The position numbers and the translations under genes were made by a program. Positions 15,170-24,243 of a DNA stretch of 64,000 nt are shown piece by piece (the first letter of the stretch is position 1; each line of letters starts with the position of its first letter). The DNA is from a virus, in the IMG/VR virus record IMGVR_UViG_3300005533_000002, positions 1-64,000 of that record; one strand, 5' to 3'. Below the pieces are notes generated by a model, which did not search any database, was not told the origin of the DNA, and worked only from the letters and a program-made list of their open reading frames with translations.

Positions 15170-16553
15170 GCTTCATTACCTCTAATTGAAGGTTGCAAAC
15201 TACTTCATGAATTACCGATTCCCAATCGCCATAACGCGGCTGCCGGAACAGCCGCACGGTTGGATACCAAGGCGAATCCGATCGGTCTAGCAGCCAGCGC
15301 CAATCGGGCGCGCAGATGATCAGATTCCAGACGGGACGGCCCATCGCTCCGGCCAGGTGGACCAAGGACGTATCCACCGAGATGATGAGGTCGAGCGCCG
15401 CACAGGCCCCGGCAGCGTCCTCAAATGTCGAGAGATCAAAGCGCCCGCCCCAGTCACGCATCAGCAAGCTGGCCACGCCGGCTTCCAGAGGCTCTTTCGA
15501 CTCGGGACCAGTCTGGAGACTGAAGAAGCGAACACCGGGCAGCCGAAGCAGCGGCTCGAATGTTTGCACGGGCACAGACCGGTCGCGGTCGCGACCGTGA
15601 ACCGGATTGCCGCGCCACTTGAGGCCAACGTTCAGGCTTCGGTGGCTGTGGTCCAGCTCATTGCGCCATTTCGCGGCGGCCGCCTCAGTGGCATGCAGGT
15701 ATGGCACCCCGCCCGGAATCGTCTCCAGCGTCGTGCCGAGAGCGCCAGCGAGGTTGATCAGGCTGCATGACGCATCGAACTTGAAGGCGTGCTTGCCGTA
15801 CGGTACATAGTCATCGACCCAAGGATACGTTCGCCTGAACAGAGGGATAAGGGCCGCCTCGGTGACGAAGATTATCCGCGCCGGATTCTTGGCCTTAACC
15901 AACGGCAGGTAGCGGACGAATTGAATCGTATCGCCCAAGCCCTGTTCCGAGTTGATGAAGATGGTTTTGCCCGTGAGATCGGAGCCATCCCATTGCGGTT
16001 CGCAAATGACGCCCAGCTTGGTATCGCTGCACTTCCACCGCCATTCGTATTGGCCGAAACCACGTCGCAAATCACCTTGCACGAGTCGCAAAATTGCGAT
16101 GTTCCGATGGGCTTCCGGATACACCGGATTGATGGCCAAGGCCATGCTGTAGGCTGCCATCGCCTCATCGTAGTTGCCCAGATAACTGTGAATAACACCG
16201 ATGCCGCAATGAGCCTCGACGTAGCGCGGCCGAAGGCGTAACGCCGCTTGAAAACACTCCATGCCGGCATCATATTCCCCGAATGTCGTCAGGACCGCCC
16301 CAAGGTTGCGGTGCGGGTCCGGGTAATCTGGCTTGATCTTGATGGCCCGGCGAAAGTGGCCGGCGGCCTCGGTGAAGCGCCTCTCGTTACTCAGCATGAC
16401 GCCAAGGTTGTTGTGGCATTCCGGATTGTTCGGATCGGTGCGCATAGCTCGTTCGTAAGCCGCGATTGAATTCGGCGCGTCGCCCTTGCTGGCCATGACA
16501 TTGGCCTTGGCAATGGTAACAGCGTGGGACAAGGCTCGTGCTTTCCGTGACAT
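15156..16553 (-). CDS. TPR-repeat glycosyltransferase (GT9-like)
   Basis: 465 residues. Residues about 25-175 hold four TPR repeats (PECHNNLGVMLSNERRFTEA and similar at 34-residue spacing). The C-terminal half has the GT-B pattern of heptosyltransferase-like enzymes: FINSEQGLGDTIQFVRYLP early, then LKWRGNP, and LDLIISVDTSLVHLAGAMG near the end. This architecture is common in bacteria as an O-GlcNAc-transferase-like or cell-surface enzyme but unusual between portal and terminase. It may glycosylate virion or host surface proteins. Confidence 0.82.
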   Translation of the reverse strand: MSRKARALSHAVTIAKANVMASKGDAPNSIAAYERAMRTDPNNPECHNNLGVMLSNERRFTEAAGHFRRAIKIKPDYPDPHRNLGAVLTTFGEYDAGMECFQAALRLRPRYVEAHCGIGVIHSYLGNYDEAMAAYSMALAINPVYPEAHRNIAILRLVQGDLRRGFGQYEWRWKCSDTKLGVICEPQWDGSDLTGKTIFINSEQGLGDTIQFVRYLPLVKAKNPARIIFVTEAALIPLFRRTYPWVDDYVPYGKHAFKFDASCSLINLAGALGTTLETIPGGVPYLHATEAAAAKWRNELDHSHRSLNVGLKWRGNPVHGRDRDRSVPVQTFEPLLRLPGVRFFSLQTGPESKEPLEAGVASLLMRDWGGRFDLSTFEDAAGACAALDLIISVDTSLVHLAGAMGRPVWNLIICAPDWRWLLDRSDSPWYPTVRLFRQPRYGDWESVIHEVVCNLQLEVMKHGNR

Positions 16554-16559
16554 AAAAAT

Positions 16560-16591
16560 GGGGCCGGCCGCATGCTACGACAGCCGGCCCC
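16560..16591. other. GC-rich intergenic hairpin
   Basis: GGGGCCGGC and GCCGGCCCC form a 9-bp stem, 7 bases upstream of the TPR glycosyltransferase start. Possibly a terminator for the upstream gene or an mRNA processing structure. Confidence 0.55.
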
Positions 16592-16646
16592 GCGCAAGGA
16601 GAGTGTCTATGAGACCGTGGTTACGACGCCACTCACGGCTTGGCGG

Positions 16647-17156
16647 CTATCCTCCAGATTCGATCTGCGGCACATGGCCATTGTGTTGCGGCTTCGGCGG
16701 CAACTTCACCGGGTGATTCTTCTGCTCTGGCTGCATCAGCAGGTCCAGCTCTTCGAGCTTGCCGAGCCAGTGCCGAAGCAGTCCCGTGTACTCTTTGAGC
16801 CGCTCCCGAAGCGGGCGCAGATTGTCGAATTCGACCACTTCGGGATGCTGGCGGATGAACTCGACCATATTTTCTAGCCTGGTTGGATCAAGACGGGCCG
16901 GCATGTGGTTGAGATACATCACGCCAAACTCTACGCCGAACTCGTAAGGCTTACCGACATTAGACGCCAAGAAGTCTTCGAACTCGGCAATCGCCTTGGC
17001 CTGGTCTTCGTTCTGTGCCACTGCCGGCATGCCGGTGAGAATGGCGATGAGTTCCCGCTTGAGATTGGTTTCGCTCACCTTGAACTTAAGCGTGCAGAAG
17101 CCGCTGCCCGAGACGAAGCACTCATTCGGATCGATATCTACGTTAAGCTGACCCAC
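16647..17156 (-). CDS. Hypothetical protein
   Basis: 169 residues from GTG 17156, chosen for AAGGAG 9 bases before it. N-terminal part is beta-rich (QLNVDIDPNECFVSGSG); the rest is helical with LRERLKEYTGLLRHWLGKLE. C-terminus is Pro/His/Gln rich. No family recognised; it follows a secreted-protein cluster. Confidence 0.6.
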   Translation of the reverse strand: MGQLNVDIDPNECFVSGSGFCTLKFKVSETNLKRELIAILTGMPAVAQNEDQAKAIAEFEDFLASNVGKPYEFGVEFGVMYLNHMPARLDPTRLENMVEFIRQHPEVVEFDNLRPLRERLKEYTGLLRHWLGKLEELDLLMQPEQKNHPVKLPPKPQHNGHVPQIESGG

Positions 17157-17176
17157 TGTTTCTGCTCCTTGTTTTA

Positions 17177-17683
17177 TTACGGTGCCGGCCACGCGCCAGC
17201 GTAGTAAGCTTCCGGACCGACGATGCAACGCAAGCGATACAGGCATTCGCGACGCCGGCACCAGAAGTTAGATTCCTCTTGGGCATCGGCCGCCGTACGC
17301 CAGAATTCCGCAAGCTTGCGATCGTTAGCTAGTGCTAGGTCCGCCCAGTCCATCAAGTATAACCGCTCGTGCCGCACCGCTTCCAGCCATATTTGCCGCT
17401 CGGTGACGAAGACGAGGCGTTGCAAACAGGTGGCCTGCGAGGGCAACCGGCGGCAATCGGCAATAGACGGATAGCCAAAGCATTCCCAATAGCGGTTGCG
17501 GACCCAGCAAAGCTCGGACCGGAAGTTGGGCATCCACCTACAGTTCGGCCCGGAAACTTCCAGGTCGTTAGCCACGTCTTTAAGGGCATCCCAGCAGTAT
17601 GCCGGCGCATCGACAGGGATGGCGGATTCCGGGATGCCACAGCAGGGGGCTGTGATCAGGACGAGAATCAAGTATTTGATCAT
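17177..17683 (-). CDS. Secreted Cys-rich protein
   Basis: 168 residues from ATG 17683. MIKYLILVLITAPCCG looks like a signal peptide, possibly a lipobox (TAPC). The mature part has many Cys and Trp residues (YCWDAL, NCRWMPN, LCWVRNRYWECFG, FWCRRRECLYRLRC), suggesting several disulfides. First of a run of exported proteins. Function unknown. Confidence 0.7.
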   Translation of the reverse strand: MIKYLILVLITAPCCGIPESAIPVDAPAYCWDALKDVANDLEVSGPNCRWMPNFRSELCWVRNRYWECFGYPSIADCRRLPSQATCLQRLVFVTERQIWLEAVRHERLYLMDWADLALANDRKLAEFWRTAADAQEESNFWCRRRECLYRLRCIVGPEAYYAGAWPAP

Positions 17684-17699
17684 GGCAGTTCGCCACTCC

Positions 17700-18116
17700 C
17701 TAGTAAGTGCCGCTGCCAGTCGCGATCGTCGTTCGGTTCCAATTGGTGTCATACCAGTAGATGGTAACGGTGGCACTATCGCCGGGAGCCAAGCCAGCCG
17801 AACCAGGCTCATTCACGGAGTAAGACCCAGTCACGTAACCAAAATCCCAAGGAATATACGTTCCCTGAGGTAGAGGCGCCGAATAGATCCAGGACGTACC
17901 GTTGGCCTGGAATGTCTGCACGGTGATCCAATAGCCATTGCCGCTGCCATTGTCGATGAGATACGGATCAATGATCCCGTAGATGTGGACCGAGCCATCC
18001 TGATTAGCCGCAAACTTGACCGAGACGGTTGTCTGTCCGTTGCCGGCTCGGACAAGAGGCGAGGCCGGACATGCGGCCAACGCCATGACAAAAAACCACA
18101 GAAGAAGACGCTTCAC
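17700..18116 (-). CDS. Secreted beta-rich protein
   Basis: 138 residues from GTG 18116 with GGAGGG 7 bases upstream. Residues 1-24 form a signal peptide (VKRLLLWFFVMALAACPAS, possible lipobox AAC). The mature part is beta-rich with Gly, Tyr and Trp (HIYGIIDPYLIDNGSGNGYW). No family recognised. Confidence 0.68.
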   Translation of the reverse strand: MKRLLLWFFVMALAACPASPLVRAGNGQTTVSVKFAANQDGSVHIYGIIDPYLIDNGSGNGYWITVQTFQANGTSWIYSAPLPQGTYIPWDFGYVTGSYSVNEPGSAGLAPGDSATVTIYWYDTNWNRTTIATGSGTY

Positions 18117-18135
18117 GAAAAAACCCTCCAAACAC

Positions 18136-18169
18136 TTGACTTTGAACAGGGGAAAGCTAAGCTTTCCCC
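18136..18169 (+). promoter_or_regulatory. Promoter overlapped by a perfect palindrome
   Basis: TTGACT (18136-18141), 16-base spacer, TAAGCT (18158-18163). GGGGAAAGCT-A-AGCTTTCCCC (18149-18169) is a perfect inverted repeat over the -10, so it looks like an operator. Confidence 0.6.
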
Positions 18170-18184
18170 CAAAGGAGAAAAACT

Positions 18185-18634
18185 ATGCGAATCAACCGAA
18201 GAAGGGCTTTGGGTATCCTGGCCGCAGCGCTGGCCGTCCCCAGTGCAGCCCTCACGTATTTCTTCAGACAGCGTCCAAAGCGGAAACTGGACTGCCACGA
18301 TGTCGCCATCGAGTATGCCCGCGCCCTCCTTGGATTCGAAAACGGCAGGCCGACTACTCCGCAAGATTGCTGTTCTCCAGCGCCTCCAGCCGGACTATCT
18401 GAAGAGCAGGCTATCACGATTGGTTGCGTGATAGGTGCTACAAACCGAATATGCGATTCTTCCAATCCATCCGAAGCAGAAATTACAAAACGATTTTTCC
18501 GCGAATACGTTGTGCCACGGGCACGCAAGGCGAAACTTGAAAAATTCATATACGAGATTAAGGATCTTGCCACCAATGCGTACGCTGACAAAATCAAGAA
18601 ATACGGTTTCACTCTCGAACCGTGGCATTACTGA
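18185..18634 (+). CDS. Exported protein with Tat-like leader
   Basis: 149 residues; AAAGGAG before the ATG. MRINRRRALGILAAALAVPS resembles a twin-arginine-type leader (RRR then a hydrophobic stretch). The mature part has six Cys, several paired (QDCCSPAP, GCVIGATNRIC). Runs convergently into the Ig-like giant, overlapping by 7 bases. Function unknown. Confidence 0.68.
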   Translation: MRINRRRALGILAAALAVPSAALTYFFRQRPKRKLDCHDVAIEYARALLGFENGRPTTPQDCCSPAPPAGLSEEQAITIGCVIGATNRICDSSNPSEAEITKRFFREYVVPRARKAKLEKFIYEIKDLATNAYADKIKKYGFTLEPWHY

Positions 18635-21600
18635 ACTTTGATCATCGCCGTTGCGGTTGCGCGGCCCCAAGAACCCTGAGCCTCGAATTCTGCCATGCAG
18701 AGGTACGTTCCGGGCGGAAGACTCCACAAAGTGAATTTGGTCGTTCCGTCTGAATTCAGAACGTGGGGGAATGCTTGGTTGTTCTGGAATCCGCTGTAAG
18801 ACATCGTCAGCGTTCCCCGTGGGATTGTACCATCCGAAGACGACACACTCACGTTTAGCGTCGGATCTTTTTGGTTGCCCGAATAGATCGGCGAAAGAGG
18901 AGCAGAGATGGTAATGGTAGTTACCTGGCTCCCCCCCCCTCCAGAAGGCTCCACAATTAAATCGCCCCGACCTTTGCTAGTCTGGAAGTTTCCAGTCGGA
19001 ACAAAAGTAGCGTCTAGAGTGTAATCACCAGGTCCGCCCGTAGGATGCAAGTTGTAGCTGGCGATTCCGCGCGAATCAAGACTGGCGACAATAGGGATTC
19101 CACCACTCACGGATAACTTGACGCTACCAGTGGGAGTGCCGCTGTTCGAAGTCACGCTGACGTTGACAATCGCATTCGAACCGTCCGTCACCGACGGCGC
19201 ACTGATTGACAGCGTTGTGGCGATCGGCCCGCTCCCGCCCCCGCCGTTGCCAAACGGATTGACAGTTAGGTCAGCATGGGCGGTGCAGCCTTGGAAGTTT
19301 CCAGTCGGTACGTAGGTAGCGTCCAGCGTGTAATCACCTGGGCCGCCAGTCGGGAGCAAGTTGATGCTGGCCGTGCCGCTTCCACCCAGCGTAAGCGGGA
19401 ATGGCTTTCCGCCGCTGACAGACATCTGCACAGTTCCGATCGGTGTGCCGCCAGCCGATTGCACCGTTACCGTAACCGTAGCAATCGAGCCGTCCGTGAT
19501 CGGCGGAGCCGAAATAGACATTGTCGTTGCTGCCGGGCTTCCGCCGCCTCCGCCCGTAGTGACGACTTTGATTTGCTGCTTCGTGCTGTCGATCTCGCCG
19601 ATTGAGTTCTGTGCTGGATACTCAGCCCAGACCCTATAGGTGATGCCGGGAGGCTGCATGACGAGACTGGCGAAGTGATAGACCGTCTGGCCGTTGCCAT
19701 CCAGCGTGTGCTGGAAAGGCGAGCCGGGGAAGCCGTCGATATGGAGCCAGACGTTTCCCGACAGTGGGTTGCCCCTGCCGTCCGTCACAGTCACGGTGGC
19801 TGTGGGGTCCTGTCCCGCTATCATCGTGGCCGGGATAGGAGAGACGGATACAGAAGGCACAGCGGGTGCCGGCGGGGGCGGCGAATCGACCAGAATAGAG
19901 CTTATTGGACCATCGTTGGAGCCGGCGTACTTGGTGTCATCGTCGGGCGAGAAGTTAGCGTCGAAACCCACAGCTACGCCCCCGGTTCCCCACGTGTCGA
20001 GCCAATTGTCTGCTGCATTGCCAAATTGTGATGGAAAGAAGGCGAATTGAGATTGGTCCGGATAGTGAAACGAAGCCACCGATAACGCGGCAACGTTCCC
20101 AAAGAGAACCACATCCGTTACTGTCACGGTTCCCGGCGGCGTTGAGCCATCGTCCGCCGTTACCTGAACGGACCCAGTCCGCTGTGTATCGTCTCGGTAA
20201 ATCGGATTCGGCACAGTCAGCTTTATGTGCGTAGGTACCACGCTGGAAACCACGCCCGGATAGACCACCAATGTCTGCGGGCCGCTGTCGCTTTCCTGGT
20301 AGTCGCCTTGAGCGGGAAAGTTGGCGTCTAACTGGTAGGTGCCGGGTGCTAGGCCGCTGAGATCAAAGGCTGCTTGGTTTTGGGTGAATTCAACCGTGCC
20401 AAGAACCAATCCGAACGGGCTACCAGTGAGCGGCGAGAAGTTGCCCGTCTTGGGGTCTTGCACCGAAATGCTCAGATTCACCTTGAAGCCAGCCAGGTTG
20501 GCGCCGTCGTTGGCGTTGGTTTGAACATACGCCGACACTGGCACCACAGGGCCGGCGGTAAAGCTTGACGGAAGCTGCAAGGTTGTCTGAGTCGGAACTG
20601 TTTTGCCAATCACTTCTGTATCGCGCCATCCGGTGCAGCGGCTACTATATCCGTTCTGTCGATCGTAATATGCCATAAGTATCCAGTGCTGCCTTCCAAG
20701 CGACGAGAGATCAAAGTTGGCGTCTCCATTGCTGTCAAGATCCTGGTAAAGAGATAGGCTTTGCCCGTCATCTCCAGTACATACCAATTCCACTGTTCCC
20801 GCCGGACTAGACCAATCAATCGCGTCAACATGCGCCGTTATCGTGGAGCCGCTGTCAGCATAGTATATGTCAGGCGGCTCCAAGGTGATTTCTGTTGCGA
20901 CCTCCTCCTGAACTGTCAGTTCGTATACGTCACTCTGCGCGTCGGCAAAGCCGTTGTCACTGTGGTATCGGAGCTGAATCTGATACACTCCAGGATCGAA
21001 ATCTTGTGAAAACGAGGCGGCCGCCGATTCGTTCAAATTGCAGGTTGTATAAAGTTTTCCATTAACTATAACGTCCACCTTACCCTGTGGCACCGGGTCG
21101 CCATCGTCGTCAGATTTCAAATACATGTAAGCAGTTGGAACCGGTACAGGAATGCTACGAAATTTAGGAATTATCGGAGGAGCTTTCAGCCTTAATTTGA
21201 GTCCTTTCTGCAAAGCTCCGGGAAGTCCGTGCTCAAGCGGAATGCTTATGTCCAATTCCAATTCAAAATTGAGATGTCCAAGGGGGAACGGGTTTGGTAT
21301 TCTTATCTTCTCCTTCTTGTTCTTAAGGTTATTGACGGTGTACCCCCAACGTTCCCCGTTTCCAAAAATCCATGCAGCAACAGCCTTGTCTTTGTCGCAC
21401 GGCCGGTATTTGCTCCACTTAGGAAAGCTGGTTCCTATTTCCAGTTTCGGGTTCGGGTCAAGCTCTGCCCAGCAGCCACCAAAGGTGTTGAGTATCTTTG
21501 CCCCCACGGGGGCTAGAACAAATGGCGGTCCTTTTGCCGACCCAAAAGTAGCGGGCTGATCTATCATGCTGCTGCCGTTGGCATACCAGAACCATTTCTG

Positions 21601-22287
21601 TCGAGTTGTAAAAAGCGGCTGCTCTCTTAGGTGATGATCTGTGCCAATCCAAGGCTCGCCTTCTCTCGCTTTGTCGAAATACATCCATTCTCCCTGTGCA
21701 TACTGAATGGAATACTGTTTCAGCGTGAGCTTTGGCGCGTAGGTGGTTTGGATAATTTGACACCACTGATACAGAGAGCGAGGAATCGTCGTTCCGACCG
21801 AACCAATGGACAGCCTAGCTCCAGAGATTCCGTAATCGTCCTCGTACGGATCTAGGATCGGAATTGGTCGCCAGTCACGCTGGTTCAGGCCTAGGGAAAC
21901 GCCGTTAACGTCTGGGATTCCTGTCTCGGCATACACGCCGTAGCGTACAGGCATAAGGAAGGAACCGATGGCTCCTTGAGCGTTGCGTGGCTCCGGATCT
22001 ATCAGTAAATATGGCACCGGTTTGTCAAGAGGCCCCCGTGGCATATAGAAAAGCTTTTGATACGTCAAGAAAGTGAATTTTGGAAACAGAATGTCTCCCC
22101 CACCCGGATCAGATAACTGAATCCATTCGCTACGGTACGGGGTTGCGGTAACTACAATTTGGTTTCCGTCTGGACCCGCCGGCCCAATTGCTTGGGCCGG
22201 ACTGGCAACCATCGTGCTGACTCTTTGCGCCTGTGCAATCCCAACAGAGAATAGAAGAATGATGGCTGCGAGGGTAAGGTTTCTCAA
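18628..22287 (-). CDS. Giant secreted protein with Ig-like repeats
   Basis: 1,219 residues with a clear signal peptide (MRNLTLAAIILLFSVGIAQA). The first about 370 residues form a unique domain. Residues about 390-1,219 are a series of roughly 90-100-residue Ig-like (Big_3_5-type) domains. The last ones are nearly duplicated, each with TxSISAP, GTPxGxV, SVSGG and GPGDYTLDATxVPTGNFQ, separated by Gly-Gly-Gly linkers. Such repeats mediate adhesion. As a phage-encoded exported protein it may change the lysogen surface. Exact role unknown. Confidence 0.82.
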   Translation of the reverse strand: MRNLTLAAIILLFSVGIAQAQRVSTMVASPAQAIGPAGPDGNQIVVTATPYRSEWIQLSDPGGGDILFPKFTFLTYQKLFYMPRGPLDKPVPYLLIDPEPRNAQGAIGSFLMPVRYGVYAETGIPDVNGVSLGLNQRDWRPIPILDPYEDDYGISGARLSIGSVGTTIPRSLYQWCQIIQTTYAPKLTLKQYSIQYAQGEWMYFDKAREGEPWIGTDHHLREQPLFTTRQKWFWYANGSSMIDQPATFGSAKGPPFVLAPVGAKILNTFGGCWAELDPNPKLEIGTSFPKWSKYRPCDKDKAVAAWIFGNGERWGYTVNNLKNKKEKIRIPNPFPLGHLNFELELDISIPLEHGLPGALQKGLKLRLKAPPIIPKFRSIPVPVPTAYMYLKSDDDGDPVPQGKVDVIVNGKLYTTCNLNESAAASFSQDFDPGVYQIQLRYHSDNGFADAQSDVYELTVQEEVATEITLEPPDIYYADSGSTITAHVDAIDWSSPAGTVELVCTGDDGQSLSLYQDLDSNGDANFDLSSLGRQHWILMAYYDRQNGYSSRCTGWRDTEVIGKTVPTQTTLQLPSSFTAGPVVPVSAYVQTNANDGANLAGFKVNLSISVQDPKTGNFSPLTGSPFGLVLGTVEFTQNQAAFDLSGLAPGTYQLDANFPAQGDYQESDSGPQTLVVYPGVVSSVVPTHIKLTVPNPIYRDDTQRTGSVQVTADDGSTPPGTVTVTDVVLFGNVAALSVASFHYPDQSQFAFFPSQFGNAADNWLDTWGTGGVAVGFDANFSPDDDTKYAGSNDGPISSILVDSPPPPAPAVPSVSVSPIPATMIAGQDPTATVTVTDGRGNPLSGNVWLHIDGFPGSPFQHTLDGNGQTVYHFASLVMQPPGITYRVWAEYPAQNSIGEIDSTKQQIKVVTTGGGGGSPAATTMSISAPPITDGSIATVTVTVQSAGGTPIGTVQMSVSGGKPFPLTLGGSGTASINLLPTGGPGDYTLDATYVPTGNFQGCTAHADLTVNPFGNGGGGSGPIATTLSISAPSVTDGSNAIVNVSVTSNSGTPTGSVKLSVSGGIPIVASLDSRGIASYNLHPTGGPGDYTLDATFVPTGNFQTSKGRGDLIVEPSGGGGSQVTTITISAPLSPIYSGNQKDPTLNVSVSSSDGTIPRGTLTMSYSGFQNNQAFPHVLNSDGTTKFTLWSLPPGTYLCMAEFEAQGSWGRATATAMIKVQ

Positions 22288-22310
22288 GAAACTTCTCCCG
22301 TTAAAGCGAT

Positions 22311-22340
22311 ATGGGCTCGGGCCGCAAAGCCCGAGCCCAT
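22311..22340. terminator. Strong GC hairpin between secreted-protein genes
   Basis: ATGGGCTCGGGC and GCCCGAGCCCAT form a 12-bp stem with a 6-base loop (CGCAAA) between two minus-strand genes. AT-rich sequence flanks it, more terminator-like on the plus strand. Confidence 0.6.
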
Positions 22341-22351
22341 AAATAAAATGA

Positions 22352-22909
22352 CTAGTCAGGAATCACGGCGACATGGAAGGTCCACGAACCGGGATGGTTA
22401 TTCCACCCAGTCGCCCACTTGGCACGAATCCGCCGGCCGATGCCCCACTGGTTGATGTTGTTCCCGGCAAGACTGCCGTCCGAATTCGTTTGCGGAATAA
22501 CCGGCCACGTCGCCGAGGATGGGTCGGCAAGGGCCAGCGGCACGCAGACCGTCATCGTGTTTGTGAACGAAGCGAACGAAGCCGTGTACGAAGCAAAGTC
22601 GTTCCAGGTTTGCCCATTGTCGGCGCTGCTTTGGAAGTAAACCCACAGCGTTCCGTTTTGTGGCGCCGACGAAATCTGAATCAGCCCCATCAACTTCTTG
22701 TTGAATTTCACGTCTACGCCGTGGGCTCTTGGTGCAACATTTGGCGTAGACCCGAGGCCAATACCAGCATTCCAAATGGACGTTGGCGGAATCAGCTCGA
22801 CCTGACGGCCCATGCCCTGCGTGGAAGAGTACTGGGCATACGACAGGGCAACCAGTGAAGAGGCACCCACCAAAGCGAGAACGGCTAAGATTACTAGCCA
22901 TTTCTTCAT
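22352..22909 (-). CDS. Secreted protein, paralog of the next gene
   Basis: 185 residues with signal peptide MKKWLVILAVLALVGASSLV. The mature domain has TSIWNAGIG, LWVYFQSSADNGQTWNDF and ends SWTFHVAVIPD. The neighbour at 22,923 shares length, YYQYSVDGGMTWQDF and the NWTFQAFVTPD ending, so the two come from a tandem duplication. Function unknown; secreted or virion-associated. Confidence 0.75.
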   Translation of the reverse strand: MKKWLVILAVLALVGASSLVALSYAQYSSTQGMGRQVELIPPTSIWNAGIGLGSTPNVAPRAHGVDVKFNKKLMGLIQISSAPQNGTLWVYFQSSADNGQTWNDFASYTASFASFTNTMTVCVPLALADPSSATWPVIPQTNSDGSLAGNNINQWGIGRRIRAKWATGWNNHPGSWTFHVAVIPD

Positions 22910-22922
22910 GAGGCACCCCCTT

Positions 22923-23456
22923 TCAGTCCGGCGTCACAAATGCCTGGAACGTCCAGTTGCCGGTAGACGTGCCGTAGCTGGTCGAGTATTTGATTCGCAG
23001 CATGTCGCCGATGGGGCCTTGGACAATCGTGTTCGCGCCAAGAGCGCCGTCGCTCGGCGTAGGAACCGAAGTCGAGCCGGCCGTGATGACGCTGACGGGG
23101 ATGTACCAGGTGCCGGTTGCGGATACCTGAAGGTGGGAGAAATCTTGCCACGTCATGCCGCCGTCAACGGAATACTGATAGTACACGTCAAGAAGTTGGC
23201 CGCTGCCGCCGGTGGGGGCCGCCGTTACCTTCACGAAGCCAAGAAGACGCTGGAAAGCCTTGATGGCCTTGCCGAGCGGCACGGGAGCGATTCCGGTCTG
23301 GGCAACGCTCGAAGTGATGGGAGGAACCAGTTCGATGGCACCCGAATTCGGTACGGTGCGAATCTGAGCCTGAGCCCGGTCGTACGAGATTGCTCCGCCA
23401 ATCGCCAACGCCATTACTAACAGCCCGCACAGGGCAACACGCGACTTCTGCATCAT
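22923..23456 (-). CDS. Secreted protein, paralog of the previous gene
   Basis: 177 residues from ATG 23456 (TTGGAGGTCTG upstream); a longer frame to 23531 lacks a site. Signal peptide MMQKSRVALCGLLVMALAIG with an AQA cleavage region. Beta-sandwich-like mature part with VYYQYSVDGGMTWQDF and a TPD C-terminus. See the neighbouring gene for the duplication evidence. Confidence 0.72.
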   Translation of the reverse strand: MMQKSRVALCGLLVMALAIGGAISYDRAQAQIRTVPNSGAIELVPPITSSVAQTGIAPVPLGKAIKAFQRLLGFVKVTAAPTGGSGQLLDVYYQYSVDGGMTWQDFSHLQVSATGTWYIPVSVITAGSTSVPTPSDGALGANTIVQGPIGDMLRIKYSTSYGTSTGNWTFQAFVTPD

Positions 23457-23527
23457 CAGACCTCCAAAAAGGAAAATGGGAACATCGTGTTCCTTGAAAA
23501 CACAAAACGAGCAATCGCTACGCTGAT

Positions 23528-23776
23528 TCATTTTTTGCCGCCGCGTATGGCCAGCCAGGTGCCAAGGGCGTACCCGGCGGCCGACGGCAGAAGCGTCGAA
23601 TGACTGCTAAGAAACAGCAGGAACGACAGCGATCCAACAATCGGGCACAAGCCAGAGTAAATGCAAGCCGGCAGCACAGCGCGACGAGAAACGCAAATAA
23701 CCCAACGTGCATGGACCACGTCACTCGCGATGGCAAAGGCAAAGGCTGCGGCCCAGAGGGCGATTTGCTGGAGCAT
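23528..23776 (-). CDS. Small membrane protein, holin-like
   Basis: 82 residues with two or three hydrophobic segments (about 5-20, 40-58, 64-78) and a short basic C-terminus (RGGKK). AAGG lies close before the ATG. It has its own strong promoter and a 24-bp palindrome in its leader. Size and topology would suit a holin, but no sequence signature proves it. Confidence 0.65.
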   Translation of the reverse strand: MLQQIALWAAAFAFAIASDVVHARWVICVSRRAVLPACIYSGLCPIVGSLSFLLFLSSHSTLLPSAAGYALGTWLAIRGGKK

Positions 23777-23802
23777 CCTTCAGTCCTCATAAATTCGCCC
23801 TG

Positions 23803-23826
23803 AGCAACTCAAAACATTGAGCGACT
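23803..23826. promoter_or_regulatory. 24-bp palindrome, copy c
   Basis: AGCAACTCAA-AACA-TTGAGCGACT read on the plus strand, 27 bases upstream of the membrane protein start and downstream of its promoter. This copy sits where an operator would block the start of the transcript. Confidence 0.72.
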
Positions 23827-23850
23827 GAAGGAGTCGCGTCCAGTGGTATT

Positions 23851-23879
23851 ATTGTAGAGGCGTCAGTTTTGAGTGTCAA
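23851..23879 (-). promoter_or_regulatory. Near-consensus promoter (minus)
   Basis: On the minus strand TTGACA (23879-23874), 17-base spacer, TACAAT (23856-23851). The best sigma70-type promoter seen in the window, driving the membrane protein and perhaps the downstream secreted proteins. Confidence 0.78.
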
Positions 23880-23905
23880 GGGCCAGCGTGTTCGCCGACA
23901 TTCCG

Positions 23906-23916
23906 TGTGCTATAAT
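23906..23916 (+). promoter_or_regulatory. Extended -10 promoter (plus)
   Basis: TGTGC-TATAAT gives an extended -10 element 30 bases before the next plus-strand ATG. No good -35. It is divergent from the minus promoter above. Confidence 0.6.
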
Positions 23917-23946
23917 TCAAGAGGTCACACACAAAGGAGCACAATC

Positions 23947-24243
23947 ATGGGTCCTGGACCGGGCTTGGCAGTGGCGCTGGCAGCGATGCATCAACCTTCA
24001 TACGCCGAATCCGTCAAAGCGCATCTCGCGACTATTCCGCCTGGAAAATTCGCCTTGGTGGGCTGTCTGACTACTGGATCGCGCATGTCCTACAACCCGG
24101 CCAATCACACGCACGTCTTTGAAACAGAGGCTGCGGCTCATGCCTGGTGGAAAGAGCGGTACGCTCACCCGAAGGGCTATCGCGTCTACCATCGCGACGC
24201 AAACGGCACAATAACTCAAGTGTTCGGCGAGCCACTCGACTAA
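23947..24243 (+). CDS. Hypothetical protein
   Basis: 98 residues with AAAGGAG 8 bases before the ATG. The second half (HVFETEAAAHAWWKERYAHP, then YRVYHRDANGTITQVFGEP) looks like a small alpha-beta domain. Monocistronic with its own promoter, overlapping the end of the opposing gene by 4 bases. No family recognised. Confidence 0.7.
   Translation: MGPGPGLAVALAAMHQPSYAESVKAHLATIPPGKFALVGCLTTGSRMSYNPANHTHVFETEAAAHAWWKERYAHPKGYRVYHRDANGTITQVFGEPLD

Noticed and set aside
18628-22287. CRISPR array
   Set aside because: Repeats in this gene are protein-coding Ig modules of about 300 bases; no short spaced repeats exist anywhere in the window.
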